From positions 1 to 54,113 of the IMG/VR virus record IMGVR_UViG_3300027797_000037: a DNA stretch of 54,113 nt. One strand, given 5' to 3'. The notes below the pieces were generated by a model. That model did no database searches and was not told where the DNA came from. It saw nothing but the letters and a program-made list of their open reading frames with translations. The position numbers and the translations under genes were made by a program. Positions within the stretch are counted from its first letter, which is position 1. Every line of letters starts with the position of its first letter. Shown here one piece after another: positions 1 through 7,568 of this stretch. Source of the stretch: a virus.

Positions 1-432
1 GTGTGGTGCTGGAGTAAGGTCTATTTGTGGAGCGCTTCTTTCGCTTTGGTAAACAACCCCACCATTAATGTTTACACGCTGTGCTTTCATTTGGCGTTGA
101 ATGCCCATCATTGGGTTGATCCCTTCAGGCCAGTAATACATAGATGGCTCAATACGCTCACCCTTGTGCACACCGCGTTGATACGCTTTTTGATTGACAC
201 GATTTTTGATACTATCCAGTAAACGGTCATCTCGACGTGAACGGATAGTACCGAGGTATCCATCAGGGTATTCCGCTGAAGGTACCCGCCCCACTCCAAT
301 ACGGAGTGAATCTAAAGTATCGCGTGCTACTGGAGTTCCTGCACCACCTTGGTTGTTGTAACCTGCAAGCCCGCCACCACCAAGTGATTGCCAGTTTTGA
401 GATGGAGAAAAATTATTAGCACCACTAGGCAT
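1..432 (-). CDS. Hypothetical protein (partial, C-terminus outside window)
   Basis: The frame is open from an ATG at 432 to the window edge, giving 144 residues with no stop. It overlaps the end of the upstream gene by 8 bp, as expected for coupled phage genes. The N-terminus is rich in Gly, Asn and Gln, followed by a basic stretch (about residues 60-90) and a segment with Tyr, Trp and Pro. I do not recognise the family. The string of four unknown genes here could encode minor virion or packaging-linked proteins, but nothing in the sequence proves it. Confidence 0.7.
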   Translation of the reverse strand, partial: MPSGANNFSPSQNWQSLGGGGLAGYNNQGGAGTPVARDTLDSLRIGVGRVPSAEYPDGYLGTIRSRRDDRLLDSIKNRVNQKAYQRGVHKGERIEPSMYYWPEGINPMMGIQRQMKAQRVNINGGVVYQSERSAPQIDLTPAPH

Positions 433-1156
433 TTGGTTTACCTAGCATTCTTGCATGAGCCTTTGCTGCCTCTAATAGAGCAGTGTGGAACTCAGCCCTG
501 CGTCCAATAGGGGTAATTAATTGTGCAGTAGGAAGTGTTGCTACCTTTTGCTCAACAAAACCACCAGGATTTGATCCATAATTGATTGCGCTGTTCTGTC
601 CACGAGTCTCTGTTGCCATCGCTGGACGTGCTCTTGGGGTAAACATTGTAACGTGACTACGGAAGGCAGCCTCTTCACCGTGTGGGTCAAACCCACGACC
701 TGTTGCAGCATGACCAAAATAGTCATGGACTGCACGGAACATATCATTCTCATCGTCACTAAAGTATGGGTGACCACCAGTAGTCTTTGTTGATAGTACT
801 TTAAACTTACCAGCACTTGCATCCGCCATCATGTCACGGGCACGTTTGTATGGGTCGTTCTGAGTTACTGAGACATCGACACCTAATCCGCCACGGTGTA
901 CAGGGCGCGTTAGAAAATCATATTGCCTCTTTGTTTCTTCTGCCATTGTTTTGTAATGCAACGCAGCAACAGGATCAAACGATGGTGCGGCTTCGTACTC
1001 ATTTGCAATACGCTTACCTTGAGATAAATTTACCATTACGTTATCAAAACGGGTAGGACGATCAAAGCCCATCTCTCCCGCAAAACGTGCAGCACCTGCT
1101 GCAGCCTGTGGAACAGGCGAAGTAATACCAATGCTAAATTCTTCTCTTCTTGGCAT
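425..1156 (-). CDS. Phage protein with HDYFGH and ETRGQNS motifs, function unknown
   Basis: This 243-residue protein has a central conserved-looking core. It contains a RAVHDYFGHA motif (about residues 142-151), a GEEAAFRSH segment and an ETRGQNS motif (about 183-189). The clustered His, Asp, Glu and Arg residues suggest an enzyme active site. I recall similar cores in large phage and polyvalent proteins but cannot name the family with certainty. The start overlaps the upstream stop (ATGA type). It lies in a run of four unknown genes downstream of the SpoVS homologue. Function is unassigned. Confidence 0.75.
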   Translation of the reverse strand: MPRREEFSIGITSPVPQAAAGAARFAGEMGFDRPTRFDNVMVNLSQGKRIANEYEAAPSFDPVAALHYKTMAEETKRQYDFLTRPVHRGGLGVDVSVTQNDPYKRARDMMADASAGKFKVLSTKTTGGHPYFSDDENDMFRAVHDYFGHAATGRGFDPHGEEAAFRSHVTMFTPRARPAMATETRGQNSAINYGSNPGGFVEQKVATLPTAQLITPIGRRAEFHTALLEAAKAHARMLGKPNA

Positions 1157-1392
1157 TACTCCTCGTTTCTTCCGACGCCCTTATCAGACTTAGGAATAGG
1201 AGAGTCAGATTCATTTGAATCGTCAAAGTTTAATGTGCTACCTGCGTTACGCGAACCGTAAGGCGCACCTGCTGGACTTCTCCAAGTTGTTGACTTAGAA
1301 AGGGTGGTTGAAGTTCCCTTGCTGTAAGACATCGGTGACTCGTAGTTTTCGGTATAACCCTGAAACTGCGGAGAAGAAACTGGTGATCCCAT
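1156..1392 (-). CDS. Hypothetical small polar protein
   Basis: A 78-residue protein very rich in Ser, Thr, Gly and Asn, with an acidic and charged C-terminus. It has no hydrophobic core and looks intrinsically disordered. It overlaps the next gene by an ATGA-type junction and starts 1 bp after the previous gene ends, so it is almost certainly translated with its neighbours. No family was recognised. Confidence 0.6.
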   Translation of the reverse strand: MGSPVSSPQFQGYTENYESPMSYSKGTSTTLSKSTTWRSPAGAPYGSRNAGSTLNFDDSNESDSPIPKSDKGVGRNEE

Positions 1393-1393
1393 T

Positions 1394-1849
1394 TTAGTAG
1401 GAGCCGTTTATCCCATTATTAAAGTCAGGTGATTGACGTCCTGCTACAGACGGAATCATGCGTGCGTTTGACATGTTTGCACCAAGTTCTGATTGATGTA
1501 CTGCTGGAAATGACGCACCAATTACGTAACGGGCTCCCATACGCTCTGATTGTGCAGCGTTATTAACAAGAATGTTCTTTTTATTACCCTTGTTCATAAT
1601 TGTTGGGTCCCCTGCTTGTACACTCTTCTTTGGGATAAGTGTCCCGCGAAGAGGTGTTGCGCTCATATCTGCAACGCCTGTTACCTGACCAACATAACGA
1701 CGTGCGCTATTAGCGTGCTCTGCAGAAGCAATAACTTCTTCTGGTGTCATGTGTTCTTTGTTCATATTGTTACCTGCCGCTTCGTGGTGGTTAGAAGGTG
1801 CGCCCATGCGACGCCGCATGGCGTGTCCTACGTCTGTCCATCTTGCCAT
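1394..1849 (-). CDS. Hypothetical protein
   Basis: A 151-residue protein with a basic N-terminus (ARWTDVGHAMRRR) and many Asn, Ala and Met residues. The start is supported by an AAGGAG Shine-Dalgarno sequence a few bases upstream of the ATG. It is the first of four closely spaced unknown genes running to the left edge. No catalytic motif, membrane segment or signal peptide is visible. Confidence 0.65.
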   Translation of the reverse strand: MARWTDVGHAMRRRMGAPSNHHEAAGNNMNKEHMTPEEVIASAEHANSARRYVGQVTGVADMSATPLRGTLIPKKSVQAGDPTIMNKGNKKNILVNNAAQSERMGARYVIGASFPAVHQSELGANMSNARMIPSVAGRQSPDFNNGINGSY

Positions 1850-1886
1850 AGTGACTCCTTAATCTTGATACAAGGATACGTCTGAA

Positions 1887-2177
1887 TTAACTTGCTGTAA
1901 TGGCAAAAACAATGGCGCTGATTTCGCCATCACGAGACTCAATAGTGGTAAATCCTGGCTTACATACAAGGTCTAGACCACGAGGAGCCACATAGCCTCT
2001 GGCAATTGCCATAGCCTTGACCGCTTGGTTTACTGCCCCTGCTCCTACAGCACGCATTTTGACTTCATGCTTGTCATAGATCGCATGAGCAATTGCTGAG
2101 GCAACACTTTGTGGGTTTGAAGAAGCGCTAACGCGTAAAAACTGCTCTTCAGAAGATTTTTCAGAGTTGTTATTCAA
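1887..2177 (-). CDS. spoVS: SpoVS-family (Alba-like) protein
   Basis: The 96-residue protein matches stage V sporulation protein S along nearly its whole length. It has LRVSASSNPQSVASAIA near the N-terminus, then a VGAGAVNQAVKAMAIARGYV core (residues 45-64), then a C-terminal segment with a hydrophobic strand. SpoVS is a small Alba-fold protein of Firmicutes, Deinococcus-Thermus and some Actinobacteria, thought to bind nucleic acid. In a phage it could act in nucleoid or RNA binding, or alter host developmental regulation; both are inference. About 20 extra N-terminal residues, polar and acidic, precede the family core. Confidence 0.88.
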   Translation of the reverse strand: MNNNSEKSSEEQFLRVSASSNPQSVASAIAHAIYDKHEVKMRAVGAGAVNQAVKAMAIARGYVAPRGLDLVCKPGFTTIESRDGEISAIVFAITAS

Positions 2178-2230
2178 TTTTTAGTCCTTTAGTTTCGTGT
2201 GATGCGCCGCTCCTGGACTAAATGGTACGG

Positions 2231-2833
2231 CTAAAGTCTGGCTTGGTCTCTGTATTTAGGGTCTTCAATTTGTTTGGCTACTGCTTCCTCAATTTTATCA
2301 ATCGCAGTTTTTCCAGCAAGCCTTCCTAAAGCGTAGGAATCTGCGGCGTTATCATCGTTAAACTCAATGCCCCAACGCTTGTAGATTTGCATCAACATCT
2401 CTTGTTTTTTGGCGTTTCCTTTACCTGCTGCATACTTTTTAAGTGTCATTGGTGGAACTTTGAGAGGATATCGACAGATATCATTTTCACCAAAATAATC
2501 ATAAATAGCCATCTTTACTACTGCAGCCAATTCACCAAGAACTAAGGCTGCATGACTGGCAAGAACAGACCCCTCCATTGCTATATCTGTAATCTCATGT
2601 TCTTCTGAAACATAGTCAAAGGTGTCTATCAACCATTGACGAATATCGGCTAGTCGTTCAATACCAAAGTAAGGTGATTTGTATACCCACGTAGTATGTT
2701 TTGCAGGTTCGTCAATACTTACTGCAGACAAAGCAAACCCCGTTAGCGATTGATCGATACCAATCGCAACAAGGGTTTGTTTTTTTGTTAATCCACCGTC
2801 AAACAGTTTTGTTGGCACGGAGGTTTCTTTCAT
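2231..2833 (-). CDS. RuvC-like Holliday junction resolvase
   Basis: The 200-residue protein begins its core with an IGIDQSLTGFA strand-loop, where D27 fits the first catalytic Asp of the RuvC/RNase H fold. E87 in an IAMEGS strand fits the second acid. The C-terminal DDNAADSYALG motif (D161 and D165) fits the last ones. Lysines around 131-145 match the DNA-contacting region. It should cleave branched recombination or replication intermediates before packaging. It overlaps the end of the DUF6378-like gene. A second nuclease of resolvase type lies at 5600-5920. Confidence 0.85.
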   Translation of the reverse strand: MKETSVPTKLFDGGLTKKQTLVAIGIDQSLTGFALSAVSIDEPAKHTTWVYKSPYFGIERLADIRQWLIDTFDYVSEEHEITDIAMEGSVLASHAALVLGELAAVVKMAIYDYFGENDICRYPLKVPPMTLKKYAAGKGNAKKQEMLMQIYKRWGIEFNDDNAADSYALGRLAGKTAIDKIEEAVAKQIEDPKYRDQARL

Positions 2834-3092
2834 CTATGACCATTTCAATGGTCCCAAGATAACCTGCCCCGTCCGTCAAGTTATCTCGCTTATGCATGTA
2901 GGCCTCTCTTGCAATCTTTACCCATGCCATTGCTAATCCCACTTGTTCTTCAGTAATGTCAATACCAAAAATAACTTCCCAACCTTTTTTAATACGGTTG
3001 AAGTTGTCAAGTGGATGATCGTAGGTGTAGTTACGATCGCCATGGATAAGTTCCTCTGCTTCTTGAAGAATAGACTTAAGGGAGTCTGACAT
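2799..3092 (-). CDS. DUF6378-like phage protein
   Basis: The start is placed at the internal ATG (3092), which has AGGA just upstream and minimises overlap with the protease gene; a longer form from 3125 is possible. The protein contains EELIHGDRNYTYDHPLDNFNR, a Trp-containing helix, then a segment ending in KRDNLTDGAGYLGTIEMV. This pattern fits the DUF6378 family of small helical phage proteins often found near nucleotide and DNA metabolism genes. Catalytic function is unknown. The family name is from memory of the motif, not from a search. Confidence 0.75.
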   Translation of the reverse strand: MSDSLKSILQEAEELIHGDRNYTYDHPLDNFNRIKKGWEVIFGIDITEEQVGLAMAWVKIAREAYMHKRDNLTDGAGYLGTIEMVIDERNLRANKTV

Positions 3093-3966
3093 ATTTTCCT
3101 GTCTGAAACTCATTCTTAGTATCAATAGTTGTAGCCATTAATGCTTTAAAGGTTTCGTCAAAAGTTGTTTTTTTATTTAGTAACCACCATCCAGCAAACG
3201 CTGCAGCAGCATTTGAGGTGCCCGTAGTAAACTTTGTTGTTCCATTTAATTGTTTAGCATTCCAACGACCATTTAAAAAGAAGTCAGTCTGTCCCTGTGC
3301 GCCGTTGCTGTACCGAGCAATATATGGGGCAGCATTTGAATCGTATTCAATAGGTTCTGAACCTGGCCACGGATTGTCTGTTGCTCCAACTGACACTGCA
3401 TCAGGCAAACACGCTGGTGAAAACACCCCAGTTCGGTTTCTATCGTTACCTACTGCAGTAATTACTGGGACATGTGCTGTTTTAAGTTTTGCAATACTTT
3501 CAGCCATTCCTTTTGGAACTTGACAGTTTGGGAACACTGCACCCTGTGCAAGGCTTACAACTGCAATATTGTGCTTTACTTGATTGGCAACAATCCAATT
3601 AAAAGCGTTCTGTACATCTTCCATAGAGTAAAACCCTGGAGTACCTGCTGGAGATATTCCCACAATACGAATAGGAATAATCTTGGCTGATGGGTTAAAA
3701 CGAAGAACTAAAGAGATCATTTGAGTGCCGTGGTTTAGGGCTTTGTTTGTAGATACTGGAATATTGGCTGCGCCTTTTCCTTCCATTGTTAACTTCCCAT
3801 TAGGACACGTAAATGAGGTCAATAAACAAACCTCGTAAGCAATATTGTCTTTAAACAAGGAAGTGTTGGTACCTGTATCGATAACAACAATAGTTGGCGG
3901 CGTATTGGCGTGTGCTGGGTGTACTGAGGCTAAAAGCAGCCCTAAAACAAGTAATAATTTTTTCAT
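3076..3966 (-). CDS. Secreted subtilisin-like serine protease (S8 family)
   Basis: Residues 1-20 form a classic signal peptide: two lysines, a leucine-rich core and an AHA cleavage site. The catalytic triad is complete: D30 in VVIDTG, H79 in NHGTQ and S251 in GTSNAAAA. N174 in AVGND fits the oxyanion-hole Asn. Four or more Cys could form disulfides after export. There is no obvious prodomain, and the mature enzyme starts almost at the catalytic Asp strand. The gene lies in the recombination region, not in the tail module, so it is probably made during infection and exported. Targets are unknown. Confidence 0.9.
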   Translation of the reverse strand: MKKLLLVLGLLLASVHPAHANTPPTIVVIDTGTNTSLFKDNIAYEVCLLTSFTCPNGKLTMEGKGAANIPVSTNKALNHGTQMISLVLRFNPSAKIIPIRIVGISPAGTPGFYSMEDVQNAFNWIVANQVKHNIAVVSLAQGAVFPNCQVPKGMAESIAKLKTAHVPVITAVGNDRNRTGVFSPACLPDAVSVGATDNPWPGSEPIEYDSNAAPYIARYSNGAQGQTDFFLNGRWNAKQLNGTTKFTTGTSNAAAAFAGWWLLNKKTTFDETFKALMATTIDTKNEFQTGKYVRLP

Positions 3967-4418
3967 AATATAAATGAATCCCTCCGACCCATAGTTTGTG
4001 ATCTACGGCTAATTTCTCGTGAAACTAACGTGATGTCCCGTTCTTGGTTGTTTAACATCATTTCTAAGATCTTTCGATAAGCATACTTCTCTTCGTACTT
4101 ATCCCGCAAATCCTGGATATCTGGGTCAATATCAATTTGAGCCTTTATTAACGAAACTGTAGTCCCTTTAGGGGCCCCTGTAGTTAACCTCACAAGCGCT
4201 TTGCTTTCGACAAACTCAGACTTACGCAGGGCATCGCGTTCGGCCAACTGAGCCTGCACCAATTGGCTAGACATATAGTCGGCCCAACCTGTAAGGACAG
4301 TAAACATCTCTGCAAGTTGCTCACTATTTAGTTCTGTTATGTCTGGTGGAAGTACTGCTTGATCATAGGCTGGTTTTGGAAGGTCCAACCCTCCCCGCAT
4401 CATTGGGCTTAGTTCCAT
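3963..4418 (-). CDS. Hypothetical protein with coiled-coil character
   Basis: A 151-residue protein, mostly charged and predicted helical, with heptad-like segments from about residue 30 to 75 and again from 95 to 140. The C-terminal half is rich in Arg and Glu. It overlaps the protease start (ATGA type) and begins 2 bp after the Cas4-like nuclease gene ends. That position suggests a partner in recombination. No family was recognised. Confidence 0.65.
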   Translation of the reverse strand: MELSPMMRGGLDLPKPAYDQAVLPPDITELNSEQLAEMFTVLTGWADYMSSQLVQAQLAERDALRKSEFVESKALVRLTTGAPKGTTVSLIKAQIDIDPDIQDLRDKYEEKYAYRKILEMMLNNQERDITLVSREISRRSQTMGRRDSFIL

Positions 4419-4420
4419 AC

Positions 4421-5266
4421 TTACTCCTCAATTAAATCGCACTGCTTACAACCACTGGAATCAATATTACACTTAAGTAGAACACCAGCGTCAACCGCGT
4501 CATTAATCTGCTTTGCTTTGTAGAAAATCCTATCAACGACATCGTAATCCGCCTTTACTGTGAACTCCTTGTAGTCTTGATCCATCTTCAACTCATATAA
4601 AAATACAATTTCTTTTGGCGCTTCTTCGCCAAACATACGACGAGCCAGTTCTAAGTACATTTGACCCTGCAACAAGTGCCCACGAAATGGTCGACGTATG
4701 TTGCGCCAAGCCTTTTTTAAATCATAATCAGCATCACGAAGTAACTCTGGTGCTTCAAAACGAAGTGTTCCTTCTCCAATTGATTTAATCTCAATAAGGA
4801 AGTCCTCACCAAGACCCTTAACCCAACCATCTGTGTGGCCTGCAATACGAAGTGTTGGATCAACAACTTTTACTTCATCATAAACAAGTGTGGTTGAGTT
4901 GCAGTGCTCACAGGTCTGAGGAGAAAGTCCTGAAGTAGTCTTATTACAACTTTGGCATTTAAAATCTCCCCACATATTACCCATTTCATATATGCGGTTT
5001 TGCCATTTAGCGTGAATAAAATGTCCTTCATCAAAAATGTTTTGCAGTCTAAGATTTGGGTTATCTTGTTTTTTCTTACCTCCCATTAAAAGGTAAGCAG
5101 AATAACGGTAACAAAAATCAGCCTTAATCATTTCTGATGGGTGTAAAACGGTTGTATTACGATCTCCTGGAGCCTTACGCATTAGATGACGCTCAATAGG
5201 ACCAAGAAGGCGTGTTTCTGTTTTCTTGGTATCTAAAAACTTTTGAAGATCGTTTTTTACTACCAT
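4421..5266 (-). CDS. Cas4/RecB-like PD-(D/E)XK exonuclease with inserted zinc ribbon
   Basis: The core motifs of a RecB/Cas4 nuclease are present: H85 in GHFIH, then D146 in GHTDG, E159 and K161 in IEIKS, and Q200 to Y204 in the QxxxY helix. C52 plus C266, C273 and C276 fit the four-Cys iron-sulfur cluster of Cas4/AddB enzymes. Between the first Cys and the catalytic Asp sits an extra CxxC...CxxC pair (C104, C107, C119, C122), most likely a zinc ribbon. It probably resects DNA ends for RecA-dependent recombination. It lies just downstream of the whiB gene. Confidence 0.85.
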   Translation of the reverse strand: MVVKNDLQKFLDTKKTETRLLGPIERHLMRKAPGDRNTTVLHPSEMIKADFCYRYSAYLLMGGKKKQDNPNLRLQNIFDEGHFIHAKWQNRIYEMGNMWGDFKCQSCNKTTSGLSPQTCEHCNSTTLVYDEVKVVDPTLRIAGHTDGWVKGLGEDFLIEIKSIGEGTLRFEAPELLRDADYDLKKAWRNIRRPFRGHLLQGQMYLELARRMFGEEAPKEIVFLYELKMDQDYKEFTVKADYDVVDRIFYKAKQINDAVDAGVLLKCNIDSSGCKQCDLIEE

Positions 5267-5269
5267 GTT

Positions 5270-5599
5270 TTAGTCCTTATCTATGTTAGATATAAACTCT
5301 TTAAGAGTCATTTTTTTCTTAAACTTCTTTTGCCACTTACGAACTAAAGCGTTTCTTTCTCTGTGCGAGAGTCCTCCCCAAATTCCGTGGGGTTCATCAC
5401 GGGACACCGCATCCCAGAGGCACTCGGTTCTGACTGGACAAGGGTTTTTACCTGTTTCTCCAAAACAGAAACCTTTCGCTTGAGTCGCCAAACTTTTATA
5501 GAGGTCCTTGTCGCGAGGAGGGTAAAAGATAAGAGTTGTTTCATCTTTACCTTTGCAACGGGCTTTGTAGCGCCAGACGTAATCGGGCTCTTCTTCCAT
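5270..5599 (-). CDS. whiB: WhiB-family transcriptional regulator
   Basis: The 109-residue protein has the WhiB hallmarks: four Cys (C15, C45, C54, C60) for a 4Fe-4S cluster, the CPVRTECL segment, the GIWGG turn at 72-76 and a basic C-terminal tail. WhiB proteins bind the primary sigma factor and alter promoter choice. They are restricted to Actinobacteria and their phages, so this gene is the best host indicator. The second and third Cys are separated by eight residues instead of the usual two, an odd insertion (CFGETGKNPC). Confidence 0.92.
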   Translation of the reverse strand: MEEEPDYVWRYKARCKGKDETTLIFYPPRDKDLYKSLATQAKGFCFGETGKNPCPVRTECLWDAVSRDEPHGIWGGLSHRERNALVRKWQKKFKKKMTLKEFISNIDKD

Positions 5600-5920
5600 T
5601 TAGTGGTCATCCTTTAGTTTCTCCCTCATCTCGATGAAATCATCTTCGACTAATATTACATAATTCTTGTTGTTTAGGCTAATCCCAAACACAGGTGTTC
5701 TACCGTCAATGATTGCTTCTGTGGTTATTTTTTCTAGTTCTTCTGCTTTAATAGTTTTAGTTTTTTTACCAGTCCATTTATGTTCTATAAGTAAATCGTC
5801 TGATCTAACATCGCCTTTTCTAGACCAAAAAGCCCCAGAAGCCGCTGTTGTTGATCCTCCCACTAATTTAGCCAATCTTTTTTCATGCTTTTGGGACTGT
5901 TTTTGCCCCTCACTCTTCAA
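5600..5920 (-). CDS. Hjc-like PD-(D/E)XK nuclease (putative)
   Basis: A 106-residue protein with an N-terminal basic helix, a GS-rich loop, and a GDV...DDLLIEHKWT core. D37, D41 or D42, E46 and K48 fit the acid...ExK active site of small PD-(D/E)XK enzymes such as archaeal-type Hjc resolvases. A later IDGRTPVFGISL strand-helix fits the same fold. It sits between whiB and recA. It could be a junction resolvase or another structure-specific nuclease; the assignment rests on motif order only. Confidence 0.65.
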   Translation of the reverse strand: MKSEGQKQSQKHEKRLAKLVGGSTTAASGAFWSRKGDVRSDDLLIEHKWTGKKTKTIKAEELEKITTEAIIDGRTPVFGISLNNKNYVILVEDDFIEMREKLKDDH

Positions 5921-6158
5921 GAAGTTCTATCTTTCCTTCGTTGTACCCTTTGAGCAAACGAGGTACAAGGTAAAAGAGTGCTTCACGCCAAAAACACTCT
6001 GCGCAACCGCAAAAAAGTTCTTTAGATAAAGTTTCAGGAATTTCATCTTCTGACCCTTCATACACGGCTTCAAACAACATGTCTGTATAGTCAGCAACAC
6101 CTGTCTCTAACTCATGCGCCCAATCACCATCATTAACAATAAACTCTCTATTCGTCAT
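5910..6158 (-). CDS. Hypothetical small acidic protein
   Basis: An 82-residue acidic protein with a CGCAEC cluster near residue 50 and aromatic residues in the C-terminal helix. It overlaps the RecA stop and the next gene's start, so it is part of the same translational unit. No family was recognised. The closely spaced Cys could bind metal. Confidence 0.6.
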   Translation of the reverse strand: MTNREFIVNDGDWAHELETGVADYTDMLFEAVYEGSEDEIPETLSKELFCGCAECFWREALFYLVPRLLKGYNEGKIELLEE

Positions 6159-7194
6159 CTAAAACTCCCATTGGTAAATCGCTAGTTTCAAACACTGCTT
6201 TTTGAACTTCTTCTTTAAAATCAATTTCTGCACGAAGGCTATCTATAACAGGTTCAATACCTTGCCATTTGCGGTCTCCAAAGTAATACCATCCACCTTT
6301 ACGATCAATTATTCCTTTTACAACCGCAAGGGACGCAATTTCTTTAGCAAAGTCATACTCACCTGGATTACATTCTCCACCTTCAGCAAAATAAAAATCA
6401 AAGTAGGCTATACGTTGTGGTGGAGCAGTTTTATTTTTTAATACCCGTACTTTTATACGTTGACCAATGCGGTTTTTGTTTCCGCTAGGGCCAATCTCAA
6501 TCCACTCATCACGCTTTACTTCACAACGAGTAAAAAACGCATAATCTTTACCTTGTCCACCAGGAGTGGTACGTGGATCACCGTGCATTACCCCGATCTT
6601 CATACGGTACTGGTTAATAATAAGGCCAAGAATAGGTCGTTCATTTTCAGTTAGGCTTCGTTTCATTGCTGCACCCACTACACGAAAAAACTTATTAGTA
6701 AGAAGGGCGCCACGACCAACGGTCATTTCATCCATATCTTTTGCCATTTCAGGGGCTGGAGATAACGCTGGTAATGAATCAAGAACAATTGCATCTACTG
6801 ATTGTGACTCAGCAAATTGAATAACTGCTTGGTATGCCTCTTCCATAACTGTTGTTTCAATAACAATTACTCGGTTTGAATCAACCCCGCACATTGCTGC
6901 GTACTCTGGTACCCATTGTTCGGCGGCAACCCACACAGTTGTAAACTCTGGGTCTTTTGCTTGGTTAGCAGCAATAGTTTTTAATGCCACCGCTGTTTTG
7001 CCGTGAGATGGTTCTCCAATTAATTCGTTCCACTGGTTTCCAGGAAATCCTCCTCCAAGGACGTAATCCAACGTAGTAGAACCAGAGGTAAAACGAGGCA
7101 TAATATCGGAACGAATGTCACTAGCGACCACAACAACACCCGCACCAAACTTTTTGTTGAGTTGAGCAACGATCTTTTTGGCTTCATCATTCAC
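6148..7194 (-). CDS. recA: RecA/UvsX-like recombinase
   Basis: The 348-residue protein is close to standard RecA length. The Walker A loop GEPSHGKTA is at residues 60-68 and the Walker B strand ends in IVLDS with D139. MAKDMDEMTVGRGALLTNKFF and the following INQYRMK region fit the RecA catalytic and L1/L2 loop neighbourhood, with a PGGQ segment near the ssDNA-binding loops. It should form filaments on ssDNA and drive strand exchange. It lies beside the nuclease, SSB and polymerase genes, making a compact recombination-replication set. Confidence 0.93.
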   Translation of the reverse strand: MNDEAKKIVAQLNKKFGAGVVVVASDIRSDIMPRFTSGSTTLDYVLGGGFPGNQWNELIGEPSHGKTAVALKTIAANQAKDPEFTTVWVAAEQWVPEYAAMCGVDSNRVIVIETTVMEEAYQAVIQFAESQSVDAIVLDSLPALSPAPEMAKDMDEMTVGRGALLTNKFFRVVGAAMKRSLTENERPILGLIINQYRMKIGVMHGDPRTTPGGQGKDYAFFTRCEVKRDEWIEIGPSGNKNRIGQRIKVRVLKNKTAPPQRIAYFDFYFAEGGECNPGEYDFAKEIASLAVVKGIIDRKGGWYYFGDRKWQGIEPVIDSLRAEIDFKEEVQKAVFETSDLPMGVLDDE

Positions 7195-7568
7195 TAGTTA
7201 ATCCTTCCAATGATTCCTTGTGGGTTCCAGTTACTTGCAACATCATTACCAGCAGCAGATTTAGTTCCGCCTTCTACTTTTGCACCAGTCAATGCTCCAT
7301 ATCGGCTTCCTGATTGGTTAATGGGGTAGCCGCAGTCATAACAACGAGGAGCCGCGTTTTGTATTGCCATGTAGTTAGTTCCACCACACTCAGGGCATGA
7401 AGCGGTTTGACTTGCACTGCCAATTCGTAATGAAGGTGTTTGTGGTTGCGGTGCTTGGTACGGTGTCATCGGTTGCTGTGAGGGAGGCATTGGAACATCT
7501 GTTGGCCTTGCCTGTGGCTGCACTGGTTGTGTGCCTAGTTGTTTAGCCCACCAATCTGCATTACTCAT
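7194..7568 (-). CDS. Zinc-ribbon protein with Pro/Gln-rich linker
   Basis: The start at 7568 is chosen because its ATG forms an ATGA overlap with the polymerase stop and has GGGGAGA upstream; an in-frame ATG at 7583 would add five residues. Residues 10-50 are rich in Pro and Gln and likely disordered. Then CPECGG and CYDCGY form a two-CxxC zinc ribbon. The C-terminus is Gly/Asn-rich. It lies between polA and recA, so it may tether replication or recombination proteins on DNA. No specific family is claimed. Confidence 0.75.
   Translation of the reverse strand: MSNADWWAKQLGTQPVQPQARPTDVPMPPSQQPMTPYQAPQPQTPSLRIGSASQTASCPECGGTNYMAIQNAAPRCYDCGYPINQSGSRYGALTGAKVEGGTKSAAGNDVASNWNPQGIIGRIN

Noticed and set aside
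3076-3966. Protease as the capsid maturation protease
   Set aside because: It has a signal peptide and is far from the head genes; prohead proteases are cytoplasmic and normally lie beside the portal or capsid gene.
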